Below, one piece after another: positions 9,722 through 17,394 of a DNA stretch of 64,000 nt. Each line of letters begins with the position of its first letter. Positions within the stretch are counted from its first letter, which is position 1. Below the pieces are notes generated by a model. That model ran no database searches. It worked only from the letters and a program-made list of their open reading frames with translations, and had not been told where the DNA came from. Origin of the DNA: Chlamydia pecorum E58 (GTDB taxonomy: Bacteria; Chlamydiota; Chlamydiia; Chlamydiales; Chlamydiaceae). The stretch is from the NCBI RefSeq assembly GCF_000204135.1, contig NC_015408.1, forward strand, positions 310,001-374,000. The letters are read 5' to 3'. The position numbers were made by a program, and so were the translations under genes.

Positions 9722-11417
9722 GAATGTTTCTATTCGCAAAAAATCGTTTCGCGCTTTGGTAATAACTCACTTTCTGACGATTATAAACGATAATTTATAT
9801 AAGTTTTTGTTGGTCTTCTTTCTTTTGGAAGGGAAAACCCTGGCAGAGAATGCTAAAGTTTTATCTTTTGTGAGTTTTTTCTTTGCCCTTCCTTTTCTTC
9901 TCCTTGCTCCTCTAGCTGGAAGTTTAGCAGATCGCTATCAGAAGCGAAACATTATCTTAGTTACTCGAGTTATTGAAATATTTTGTACGGTTTTTGGGGC
10001 ATATTTCTTTTATGTGCAGTCTGTATTTGGGGGGTATGTTGTTCTTATTTTTATGGCGTGTCATACCGCCATTTTTGGCCCAGCAAAAATGGGAATCCTT
10101 CCAGAAATGCTTCCCTTAGACCAGCTTTCTAAAGCAAATGGAATTATGACTGCAGCTACTTATACAGGAAGTATTTTAGGATCGTGCTTTGCGCCTCTCT
10201 TAGTCGATTTTATGCATCATTTTGAAGTAAATAATTATGTTTGGCCTGCAATGCTTGGTGTGATTTCTTCCATAATTAGCACAGGCATCGCCTTTCGCAT
10301 TCGCTCTAGCAACATAAAAAATCGCCATCAGAAAATCGTCTGTGTGAATTTTAAAGACCTTTGGCAAATTTTGAAAGATACCCGACAGGTGCATTATTTA
10401 ACCGTATCGATTGTGCTTGTGGCATTTTTCCTTCTTGTTGGTGCATATACACAAGTAGAAATCATTTCTTTTGTAGAGTTTACTTTGAACTACCCTAAGC
10501 ATTATGGGGGATATCTGTTTCCTCTTGTTGCCTTGGGGGTGGGCTGTGGCTCCTATATTACAGGATGGATCTCAGGAAAGGATATCAAGTTGGGGTATAC
10601 TCCTCTTGCTGCTATAGGGATTTCTCTCGTGTTTATGGGCTTGGCTGTGTCAGCAGTTTCTTTAGTCTTTGTGATGATGTTTTTGTTGCTTTTAGGGTTT
10701 CTAGGGGGGATTTACCAGGTCCCTCTACATGCTTATGTGCAGTATGCCAGTCCCGAACACAAGCGAGGTCAGATTCTTGCAGCAAATAATTTCTTAGATT
10801 TTTTTGGGGTTCTTGTTGCTGCTGTGATTGTAAGGGTTTTGGGATGTGGGTTGAGGCTGTCTCCAGAGAAAAGTTTTTTCTTTATGGGATGGCTGGTGCT
10901 TTTTGTTGGCGTGTGGACGTTATGGATATGGAAAGAGCATTTATATCGTCTATTACTAGCAACAGTGTTAAGGAAGCAGCTCGGAAGTTTTTTAAAGCTT
11001 CCAAGCTCTTTGCAACCCGAGTGTTATTTCACAGAAGCTCGTAGTTATCAAGAAGTCCGGCGTATACTCGCTTTATTTCCTAAGACCATGCGGTGCATGG
11101 TATTTGTCTTAGATCAAAAATTACAGCCCGGATGGACTACAAGGTTGATTTCATACTGTGTTCCTACAGCAATTTCTCCAACAAAAAATCCAAAAACATC
11201 CTCTCAAAAAGCCTGGGAAATTACACAAGCAGAATATATCCAGACAGCACTACAAAAGCTTCCTAGTCTATGTGTGATTTGCTTAGGTTCTCCTGAAAGT
11301 TCTCAGGAGTTTATCTCTACTTTATCCATGCAAGGAATGGAATTGAAACATATAGAACTGGCCCAAAATGAAACGAAAAGGAAAAAGAAATACTTTTTAT
11401 CTTTAAAAAGTTCTTAA
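9720..11417 (+). CDS. lplT: MFS lysophospholipid transporter-like protein (LplT/YgeD family) with C-terminal extension
   Basis: The protein has 565 residues. The first ~420 form a 12-helix major facilitator with the motif LAGSLADRYQKRN between helices 2 and 3 and the LplT-like start FRALVITHFLTIINDNLYKF. LplT flips lysophospholipids inward for re-acylation. The last ~150 residues form a soluble extension with no HxxxxD acyltransferase motif, unlike the fused LplT-Aas proteins of other bacteria; I cannot assign it. The ATG at 9720 is preferred to the TTG at 9708. The start codon is interleaved with that of recC, so its promoter must lie within recC. It matches CT641 (ygeD). Confidence 0.85.
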   Translation: MNVSIRKKSFRALVITHFLTIINDNLYKFLLVFFLLEGKTLAENAKVLSFVSFFFALPFLLLAPLAGSLADRYQKRNIILVTRVIEIFCTVFGAYFFYVQSVFGGYVVLIFMACHTAIFGPAKMGILPEMLPLDQLSKANGIMTAATYTGSILGSCFAPLLVDFMHHFEVNNYVWPAMLGVISSIISTGIAFRIRSSNIKNRHQKIVCVNFKDLWQILKDTRQVHYLTVSIVLVAFFLLVGAYTQVEIISFVEFTLNYPKHYGGYLFPLVALGVGCGSYITGWISGKDIKLGYTPLAAIGISLVFMGLAVSAVSLVFVMMFLLLLGFLGGIYQVPLHAYVQYASPEHKRGQILAANNFLDFFGVLVAAVIVRVLGCGLRLSPEKSFFFMGWLVLFVGVWTLWIWKEHLYRLLLATVLRKQLGSFLKLPSSLQPECYFTEARSYQEVRRILALFPKTMRCMVFVLDQKLQPGWTTRLISYCVPTAISPTKNPKTSSQKAWEITQAEYIQTALQKLPSLCVICLGSPESSQEFISTLSMQGMELKHIELAQNETKRKKKYFLSLKSS

Positions 11418-11431
11418 GTTTTAAGAAAACT

Positions 11432-11465
11432 CCCAAAGAAAAATAGAAACTATTTTTTCTTTGGG
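11432..11465. terminator. Hairpin between convergent lplT and trhO
   Basis: CCCAAAGAAAAATAG (11432-11446) pairs with CTATTTTTTCTTTGGG (11450-11465) with one bulged T, giving a long stem with a tiny loop. Neither side has a clean U-run, although AGTTTTCTT follows on the minus strand. It sits exactly between two converging genes and probably ends both transcripts. Confidence 0.55.
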
Positions 11466-11481
11466 AAAAAAAAAGAGCTGT

Positions 11482-12456
11482 TTATATAGAGCAGCAACAA
11501 GAACTTGACATCTCTTGATTTTCTATCTCACAAAGATGAGCCCTGCGGAAAGGTTTGTTTCCTCGGGAGCAATCAAACTTTCGGATACGAGGGGCATGAG
11601 CACACTCTTGAGAGCAGCAGCCCTTTTGTGTAGAGATACACTTCTCACAACAAAGGAAGAGGTTGTTACAATCTGTGTTTGCACAGTTGTAATAGGTGTC
11701 ACAAGGCTGATCACATTGAGAACATGTAGAGATCGGAGCAATATCCGTATGGGTTTCATCAATAGGTATCGCCAGCCGGTCGTCAAAAACAAATAGCTTC
11801 CCGAGCCACTTCCCTGTGCCGACCTTTTGACCGTAGGCTATTACGCCTCCATCGAGTTGATAGACAGTAGAAAACCCTTTCTCTAATAAAATCGCAGAAT
11901 ATAACTCACAGCGGATTCCTCCAGTGCAATACATCATGACAGGGGTATCTGCGCTATATTTTTCAAGAAGAGTGTCGGCATATGCAGGAAATTCTCGAAA
12001 TGTCCGAATGTCCGGTAAAACAGCATTTTCGAAATGTCCTATTTTCCATTCATAGTTATTGCGAACATCTAAAACAAGACAACGGTTTTCTTCGAGTTTC
12101 TCATGCCATTCTTGTGGAGAAATATGTTTTCCTTGTAAGGAAAAGTCTACAGCATAATCAACAGCAACAAGTTCTTTGCGGTACTTCACCGTAATCCGCG
12201 GGAAGATATTTTCTTGTATATGATGAATTTTAAATTTAACCTGAGAAAACGCAGGGCGCTCTTTTAGCCAAGACATGTAACTTTCTGCATCAGGTTGATA
12301 TCCACTAAACTGCCCGTTGATGCCTTGCTCAGAAATATAAATGCGACAAGAAACATCTTTGCTTTCTAAAAAATTCTTGTGCAAAGCAATTTCCTCATGT
12401 GGATTGTCCACAGGTGTAATACAGTAGTAAGCTAGTGCGTAATAATTTTTTTCCAT
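11482..12456 (-). CDS. trhO: tRNA uridine(34) hydroxylase, rhodanese family (TrhO/YceA)
   Basis: This 324-residue protein has an N-terminal ferredoxin-like domain and a central rhodanese domain whose active-site loop is YCTGGIRCE. The TrhO family hydroxylates uridine 34 of some tRNAs on the way to 5-methoxyuridine or cmo5U. The C-terminal ~80 residues hold 16 cysteines in CxxC-like pairs and end in three consecutive cysteines, so a metal-binding tail is likely; related proteins also have a Cys-rich C-terminus. It matches CT627. It is convergent with lplT and divergent from rpsD across a 218-base gap. Confidence 0.9.
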   Translation of the reverse strand: MEKNYYALAYYCITPVDNPHEEIALHKNFLESKDVSCRIYISEQGINGQFSGYQPDAESYMSWLKERPAFSQVKFKIHHIQENIFPRITVKYRKELVAVDYAVDFSLQGKHISPQEWHEKLEENRCLVLDVRNNYEWKIGHFENAVLPDIRTFREFPAYADTLLEKYSADTPVMMYCTGGIRCELYSAILLEKGFSTVYQLDGGVIAYGQKVGTGKWLGKLFVFDDRLAIPIDETHTDIAPISTCSQCDQPCDTYYNCANTDCNNLFLCCEKCISTQKGCCSQECAHAPRIRKFDCSRGNKPFRRAHLCEIENQEMSSSCCCSI

Positions 12457-12611
12457 GGAAATACTCTACTAAATTCCTGGAAATAATTCCATTGTAGAAA
12501 AAAACCTGTGGAATTAAAATGCTCTTTGGTCTTTCGTCGAGAAGATGTGGCAACGTTATGTTTATGTTTGCGTGGCACGTCTGGTAAATAAAGAATAATT
12601 AAAAGTTGCAA

Positions 12612-12644
12612 TGCCGCTGACTTCATATTGGACTTTGAGCGGCA
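12612..12644 (+). promoter_or_regulatory. Leader stem-loop upstream of rpsD
   Basis: TGCCGCT (12612-12618) and AGCGGCA (12638-12644) can form a 7-bp stem around a 19-base loop that contains two copies of GACTT. It ends 31 bases before the rpsD start codon. No U-run follows, so it is not a terminator. A role in S4 feedback is possible but is only inferred. Confidence 0.35.
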
Positions 12645-12674
12645 AGTTTATTACAAAATATAAGGACAAAATAC

Positions 12675-13301
12675 ATGGCTCGATACTGCGGCCCTAAAAA
12701 TAGGATAGCAAGACGTTTTGGTGCTAATATCTTTGGAAGAAGCCGAAATCCATTGCTGAAGAAACCCCACCCTCCGGGGCAGCACGGCATGCAAAGGAAA
12801 AAGAAATCGGATTACGGCTTGCAGCTAGAAGAAAAACAAAAATTGAAAGCTTGCTTTGGAATGATTTTAGAAAAGCAGCTAGTCAAAGCTTTCAGGGAAG
12901 TTGTAAATAAAGGCGATGTTGCCAAGTTGTTTTTAGAGCGTTTTGAGTGTCGCTTAGATAATATGGTTTACCGCATGGGCTTTGCTAGAAGTATTTTTGC
13001 TGCTCAGCAGTTGGTGGCTCATGGGCATGTGTTGGTAAATGGAAAACGCGTGGATCGTAGATCTTTCTTTGTGCGTCCTGGAATGCAGATTTCCTTGAAA
13101 GAAAAATCCAAAAGGCTGCAGTCCGTTAAAGATGCTCTAGAAGCAAAGGATGAGAGCTCTTTGCCTTCCTATATTTCTTTAGACAAAGCGAATTGCAAAG
13201 GGGAGCTTTTGCTGTCTCCAGAGCAAGACCAAATAGAAGCCCAGCTTCCTTTGCCTATTAATGTTGCTGTTGTGTGTGAGTTTCTCTCTCACAGAACATA
13301 A
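12675..13301 (+). CDS. rpsD: 30S ribosomal protein S4
   Basis: This 208-residue protein has normal family length. It begins [16 protein letters not shown], has the N-terminal S4 segment with [14 protein letters not shown], and an S4 RNA-binding domain ([30 protein letters not shown]). It binds 16S rRNA early in 30S assembly. AAGGACA lies 5-11 bases before the ATG. It stands alone with its own terminator, rather than in the alpha operon as in E. coli. It matches CT626. Confidence 0.97.
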   Translation: MARYCGPKNRIARRFGANIFGRSRNPLLKKPHPPGQHGMQRKKKSDYGLQLEEKQKLKACFGMILEKQLVKAFREVVNKGDVAKLFLERFECRLDNMVYRMGFARSIFAAQQLVAHGHVLVNGKRVDRRSFFVRPGMQISLKEKSKRLQSVKDALEAKDESSLPSYISLDKANCKGELLLSPEQDQIEAQLPLPINVAVVCEFLSHRT

Positions 13302-13332
13302 AAAAATTAATTGATGTTGAAAGTTTTTTGGG

Positions 13333-13371
13333 AAGAGCGTCTATTGAAACCCTTAGGCGCTCTTTTTTTTT
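13333..13371 (+). terminator. Rho-independent terminator after rpsD
   Basis: AAGAGCG with CTA (13333-13343) pairs with TAG and CGCTCTT (13354-13364), and a run of nine T follows. It lies about 30 bases after the rpsD stop and reaches the 3' end of the convergent nfo gene. Confidence 0.9.
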
Positions 13372-14242
13372 ATTTTGAGAAGCTAAGCAACATCTGAATT
13401 TCCTTGACCCACAAGTCTGGCCCTCCGGGGGTTTCTAGGTATTTAGGAATATTGCGCAATCTAGGATCTGTCATTAAAAATTTAAAGCATTCTTTTCCGA
13501 TATAGCCTTCTCCTATAGGGGCGTGGCGGTCCTTATGTTTCCCAAGGGGAAAAATGGAGTCATTTAAGTGTAAAGCTCTTAAATAGGACAAACCGATGTG
13601 TTGATCAAATTGTTTAAGAACCTGCTCCCATCCTTCAGAGGAGGAAATGTTGTAGCCGGCAGCAAAGATATGGCAAGTGTCTAAGCATACCCCCATGGGG
13701 ATTTTGTCTTTGAGACCGTGAATAAGATATCCTAATTCTTCGAAAGAACTACCCACTAAAGAGCCTTGACCTGCTGTGGTTTCCAGGAGAACAACAAGGG
13801 GAGGGGAGGATTCAAAGAGGGGACGAGCTAAAGAGAAGCTTGAAATAATTCTATCCATGCAAGATTCTTTGGAGTCAGAAATTGCTGCTCCAGGATGGAA
13901 ATTTACAAAAGAGATTCCTAAGCTGATGCAATCTCTAATTTCTTGGTATAGGCAAGTACGGCTTTTCTCTAAAACAATCGGGTCGGGAGCTCCAGGATTA
14001 ATCAAGTATCCAGCATGGCTCATGATGTAAGAAAGCTCGGTTTCTTCTAGGGCATGGTGAAAAGAGGCAATAGCTTCCTGAGAAAGAGGGCGGCGCTGCC
14101 ATTGCCTTTGGTTTGCAGTAAACATTTGGATAGTGGAAGCTCCGATTTCACGTCCTTCATAGAGGGCATTTTGAAGACCTCCAGAGATGGAGGTGTGCGC
14201 TCCTAATAAAGGAAATTGCGGAGGAGGGAGGATATTTATCAT
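13370..14242 (-). CDS. nfo: Endonuclease IV (AP endonuclease)
   Basis: This 290-residue TIM-barrel zinc enzyme cleaves DNA 5' of abasic sites in base excision repair. Diagnostic segments are [65 protein letters not shown] and the metal-binding histidines and acids within them. The ATG at 14242 gives the normal length and N-terminus. It converges on rpsD and diverges from murJ with only 53 bases between their starts. It matches CT625. Confidence 0.96.
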   Translation of the reverse strand: MINILPPPQFPLLGAHTSISGGLQNALYEGREIGASTIQMFTANQRQWQRRPLSQEAIASFHHALEETELSYIMSHAGYLINPGAPDPIVLEKSRTCLYQEIRDCISLGISFVNFHPGAAISDSKESCMDRIISSFSLARPLFESSPPLVVLLETTAGQGSLVGSSFEELGYLIHGLKDKIPMGVCLDTCHIFAAGYNISSSEGWEQVLKQFDQHIGLSYLRALHLNDSIFPLGKHKDRHAPIGEGYIGKECFKFLMTDPRLRNIPKYLETPGGPDLWVKEIQMLLSFSK

Positions 14243-14295
14243 ATAATGTTTCTAAAAGTTTGATGTGCTATGAATAGCTTCAAGTATTAAGGCAG

Positions 14296-15945
14296 ATGGG
14301 GATTTTAATGAATAAAAAAGACTGCGAAGGTTCTATCATTCGTTCTATATTTAATCTTTTATCAGGGACTTCTTGTAGTCGAATTACGGGAATGTTTCGG
14401 GAAATCGCCATGGCTACGTATTTTGGTGCAGATCCCTTAGTGGCTGCGTTTTGGTTCGGTTTTAGAACAGTCTTCTTTTTAAGAAAAGTTCTCGGAGGCT
14501 CTGTCCTTGGACAGGCGTTTATCCCTCATTTCGAGTTTCTTCGTGCTCAAGATACTAACCGTGCGGCCTTTTTTTTCCGTAGTTTCTTTCGGTTTGTTAC
14601 TGGCGGAGCTTTGGTATTTACGATCCTCATAGAAGTTGTATTGTGGGTATGGTTAAATCAAGCAGAAGCGGAAACTGCGGACACGCTGCTGCTCACAATG
14701 ATTTTGCTCCCTTGTGGGATTTTCCTTACTATGTATACGATAAATGGAGCCTTGCTACATTGTGAAAACAAGTTTTTCAGCGTTGGGTTGGCTCCTGCCG
14801 TAGTCAATATTATCTGGATTGCTTTTGTAGTCTGTGTTCGGCATGCCAGCCTACGACAGAGAGTGATTGGATTGGCGTGGGTGCTTGTGGGAGGTTTTGT
14901 TCTTGAGTGGTTAGTAACTGTCCCAGGAGTGAGGAACTTTTTATCACAAGCAACGACACCGCCAAAAGAAAAAGATAGCATAAAAGCTTTATTAGCCCCG
15001 CTATCTTTAGGAATCCTAACTTCGGGGATCTATCAGGTTAATCTTATTTCGGATATTTGTTTAGCGCGCTACGTTGATGTGATTGGACCGCTTTATCTTA
15101 TGTATTCCTTAAGGATTTATCAGCTTCCCGTAAATCTTTTTGGCCTTGGTGTATTTGCTGTGCTTCTTCCAGCAATTTCACGTTGTGTTCAAAGCGAAGA
15201 TCACGAGCGAGGACATCTACTGTTAAAATTTACATTAAACCTGTTGATTTCTGTCATGATCATCATGACAGCAGGAATGGTTTTATTTGCGCTGCCAGGA
15301 ACGCGAGTGTTGTATGAACACGGCCTATTTCCCTCCCATGCTGTGCATGCTGTTGTCCGAGTCTTATGGGGATATAGTGGTGGCATTATCCCCATGGCTC
15401 TAGCGCCGATCATCTCAGCATTATTTTATGCTCAAAGGAGTTATGCTACCCCCTTGCTTATCGGAATAGGAAATGCTATCGCAAATATTGTTTTGAGCTT
15501 AATTTTTGGCTGTTGGTTATTGCACGATGTCTCGGGGATTTCCTATGCAACGTCTATAACTGCTTGGGTCCAACTTTACTTCCTGTGGTTTTATTTAGGA
15601 AAAAGGTTGCCAAGCTATGCCAATTTACTTGTCGAAGCGTTGAGACTTTCCTGGAAGGTGCTAGGAACGACCTTGCTGGCATGCATCACTACGATTGGGA
15701 TAAACATCATGACGCGAACAACTTACATTATCTTTTTAAAGCCCCTAACGCCTTTGGCCTTTCCGTTAAACACCATCTTTATGCAAGCGGCAGCTTTTTT
15801 TGCCGAAGGTTTCATTTTCTTGGCTTTTTTGTTTGGTTTTGCCAAACTTCTTCGCGTAGAAGATCTTGTTAACTTGACTTCCTTTCAGTACTGGAGAGGG
15901 CAGCGAAGTCTTTTGCAAGGTGATAGCCTTACGCAAGATAACTGA
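14296..15945 (+). CDS. murJ: Lipid II flippase MurJ (MviN family)
   Basis: This 549-residue polytopic membrane protein has about 13-14 hydrophobic segments. It shows the MurJ N-terminal pattern (SGTSCSRITGMFREIAMATY) and the loop FGLGVFAVLLPAIS. MurJ moves lipid II across the inner membrane for peptidoglycan synthesis, which in Chlamydia is limited mainly to the division septum. Two ATGs are possible (14296 and 14308); GGGGA precedes the second by 5 bases, so the shorter form cannot be excluded. It matches CT624. Confidence 0.93.
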   Translation: MGILMNKKDCEGSIIRSIFNLLSGTSCSRITGMFREIAMATYFGADPLVAAFWFGFRTVFFLRKVLGGSVLGQAFIPHFEFLRAQDTNRAAFFFRSFFRFVTGGALVFTILIEVVLWVWLNQAEAETADTLLLTMILLPCGIFLTMYTINGALLHCENKFFSVGLAPAVVNIIWIAFVVCVRHASLRQRVIGLAWVLVGGFVLEWLVTVPGVRNFLSQATTPPKEKDSIKALLAPLSLGILTSGIYQVNLISDICLARYVDVIGPLYLMYSLRIYQLPVNLFGLGVFAVLLPAISRCVQSEDHERGHLLLKFTLNLLISVMIIMTAGMVLFALPGTRVLYEHGLFPSHAVHAVVRVLWGYSGGIIPMALAPIISALFYAQRSYATPLLIGIGNAIANIVLSLIFGCWLLHDVSGISYATSITAWVQLYFLWFYLGKRLPSYANLLVEALRLSWKVLGTTLLACITTIGINIMTRTTYIIFLKPLTPLAFPLNTIFMQAAAFFAEGFIFLAFLFGFAKLLRVEDLVNLTSFQYWRGQRSLLQGDSLTQDN

Positions 15946-15983
15946 GTTTTAGTGATAGACATTTCTGTTTTTTCTCCCCGCTC

Positions 15984-16012
15984 TTGGAATTTTTCTAACA
16001 GACTTCTCTACT
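15984..16012 (+). promoter_or_regulatory. Candidate sigma66 promoter for the CT623-like gene
   Basis: TTGGAA (15984-15989) and TCTACT (16007-16012) are spaced by 17 bases and lie 24 bases before the ATG. Each box matches the consensus at four of six positions. Confidence 0.4.
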
Positions 16013-16036
16013 TAACTTGATAGCGCTAAGGGCATT

Positions 16037-17287
16037 ATGAAAAAACAAATATATCAATGGTTGACTTCTATACTTGTTTTAACTTCAACAACTTATGGGT
16101 ATGCTGAACGCTCCGTTTCGAATAAGAGCAACGAGGCTTTTGCAACATTAGGGGATGTTCAAGAATACTTAAATAAGCGAGGATTCATAGAAGCTCGTAA
16201 GCGGGATGGCATTTTAAGATTAGCTGGTGATGTTCGTGCACGATGGCTGTTTGCTAGGGAAGATATTGTAAACCCCCCGACAACATCCTATACTCCTTTG
16301 CCTCAGAATCGCTACCGCAGCGAGTTTAATCTTTATATCGATTACACGACAGAAAGAAGTTGGTTAACATCTAGCATGCATTGGGCAGCAATTGCTGGAG
16401 GGGAGAGTACCGCAGCAGGAATGGATATTAACAGAGCCTTTATAGGATATCGTCTTTATAAAAGCCCTATTACCGATATCTTCGTAGAATGTGGAAGATC
16501 AAGCTTGGGAGATCTATTCCAATCAGATGTACAATTCAACAGTAACTTCGATGGTGTGCATCTTTACTATAGCCAACGTTTGAGTGAGAACCTCCCATAT
16601 CAGTTGATAGTTCACGGAGGGCCCTTTGTTGTAAATATGACTAAGAAGCATTATGCTTGGGCAGTGGAAGGTATCTTAAACAATCTCCCTCAACAGTTCT
16701 TTGTAAAATGTAGCGTTATAGACTGGAACTCATTTTTGCCTAGCGAGCTCTCTTCTTCGGATACCCTTCTTGTACAGACAAAGTATAAGTACTGTGTGTG
16801 GCAAGCGTTGCTTGGGAAACACAGCCAGCTGCCTTGGTTCCAAGGAAAGAAAAAACCTCTATATCTTTATGGGGCAGTGTTAACAAACACATTAGCAAAA
16901 GCTTCTCCTACGACTTTGAATGAAAAGCAAAATCTTGCCTGGTTTGTTGGAGGAACTTTTGGAAGACTCAAGAAAGCTGGGGATTGGTCTGCAACAATTC
17001 GTTATGAGTATGTTGAAGCTTTGGCACTTCCTGAAATTGATGTTTCTGGAATAGGTCGAGGAAATTCTCTAAAATACTGGTTTGCCCAGGCAATTGTTGG
17101 CAATTACGATCCTAAAGAGGCTAATGGTTTCACTAACTACAAAGGAGCTTCTTGCTTGCTTATGTATAGCTTGACAGATTCTTTATCTTTCAGAGCTTAT
17201 GGAGCGTACTCTCGTCCTGCAGATGATCGTTTAGGAAGCGACTTTACCTTTAGAAAGTTTGACCTTGGGCTAATCTCTGCTTTCTAA
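16037..17287 (+). CDS. Predicted outer-membrane beta-barrel protein (CT623 homologue)
   Basis: This 416-residue protein has a clear signal peptide (MKKQIYQWLT... with cleavage expected after TYGYA). The mature part is rich in alternating aromatic and polar strands such as RSEFNLYIDYTTERSW and ends in phenylalanine, as outer-membrane barrels do. It looks like a carbohydrate-selective or OprB-like porin, but no family is certain. Its position next to murJ identifies it as CT623, historically named a C. pneumoniae 76 kDa homologue. AAGGGC lies 6-11 bases before the start. A strong terminator follows, so it is probably monocistronic. Confidence 0.8.
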   Translation: MKKQIYQWLTSILVLTSTTYGYAERSVSNKSNEAFATLGDVQEYLNKRGFIEARKRDGILRLAGDVRARWLFAREDIVNPPTTSYTPLPQNRYRSEFNLYIDYTTERSWLTSSMHWAAIAGGESTAAGMDINRAFIGYRLYKSPITDIFVECGRSSLGDLFQSDVQFNSNFDGVHLYYSQRLSENLPYQLIVHGGPFVVNMTKKHYAWAVEGILNNLPQQFFVKCSVIDWNSFLPSELSSSDTLLVQTKYKYCVWQALLGKHSQLPWFQGKKKPLYLYGAVLTNTLAKASPTTLNEKQNLAWFVGGTFGRLKKAGDWSATIRYEYVEALALPEIDVSGIGRGNSLKYWFAQAIVGNYDPKEANGFTNYKGASCLLMYSLTDSLSFRAYGAYSRPADDRLGSDFTFRKFDLGLISAF

Positions 17288-17314
17288 AAGAAATATCTTT
17301 TAATCTTTCTTTAA

Positions 17315-17357
17315 CTAAAGAGCTCACGTTTTTTAAAAATGTGAGCTTTTTAGTTTT
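17315..17357 (+). terminator. Rho-independent terminator after the CT623-like gene
   Basis: CTAAAGAGCTCAC (17315-17327) pairs with GTGAGCTTTTTAG (17341-17353) as 13 pairs with one G:U, and TTTTT follows. It ends about 40 bases before the next start codon, so the next gene needs its own promoter; a TATAAT lies at 17363-17368. Confidence 0.9.
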
Positions 17358-17394
17358 TATTTTATAATAAAATAAAAGTTTTGTTGTTTTTTTT

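Noticed and set aside
11482..11493. C-terminal CCSI of TrhO as a CaaX prenylation box
   Set aside because: The two middle residues are not aliphatic and the protein is cytoplasmic with no secretion signal.
12432..12626. 64-codon minus-strand frame upstream of trhO
   Set aside because: It overlaps the trhO start and the rpsD leader, and its translation has no protein-like features.
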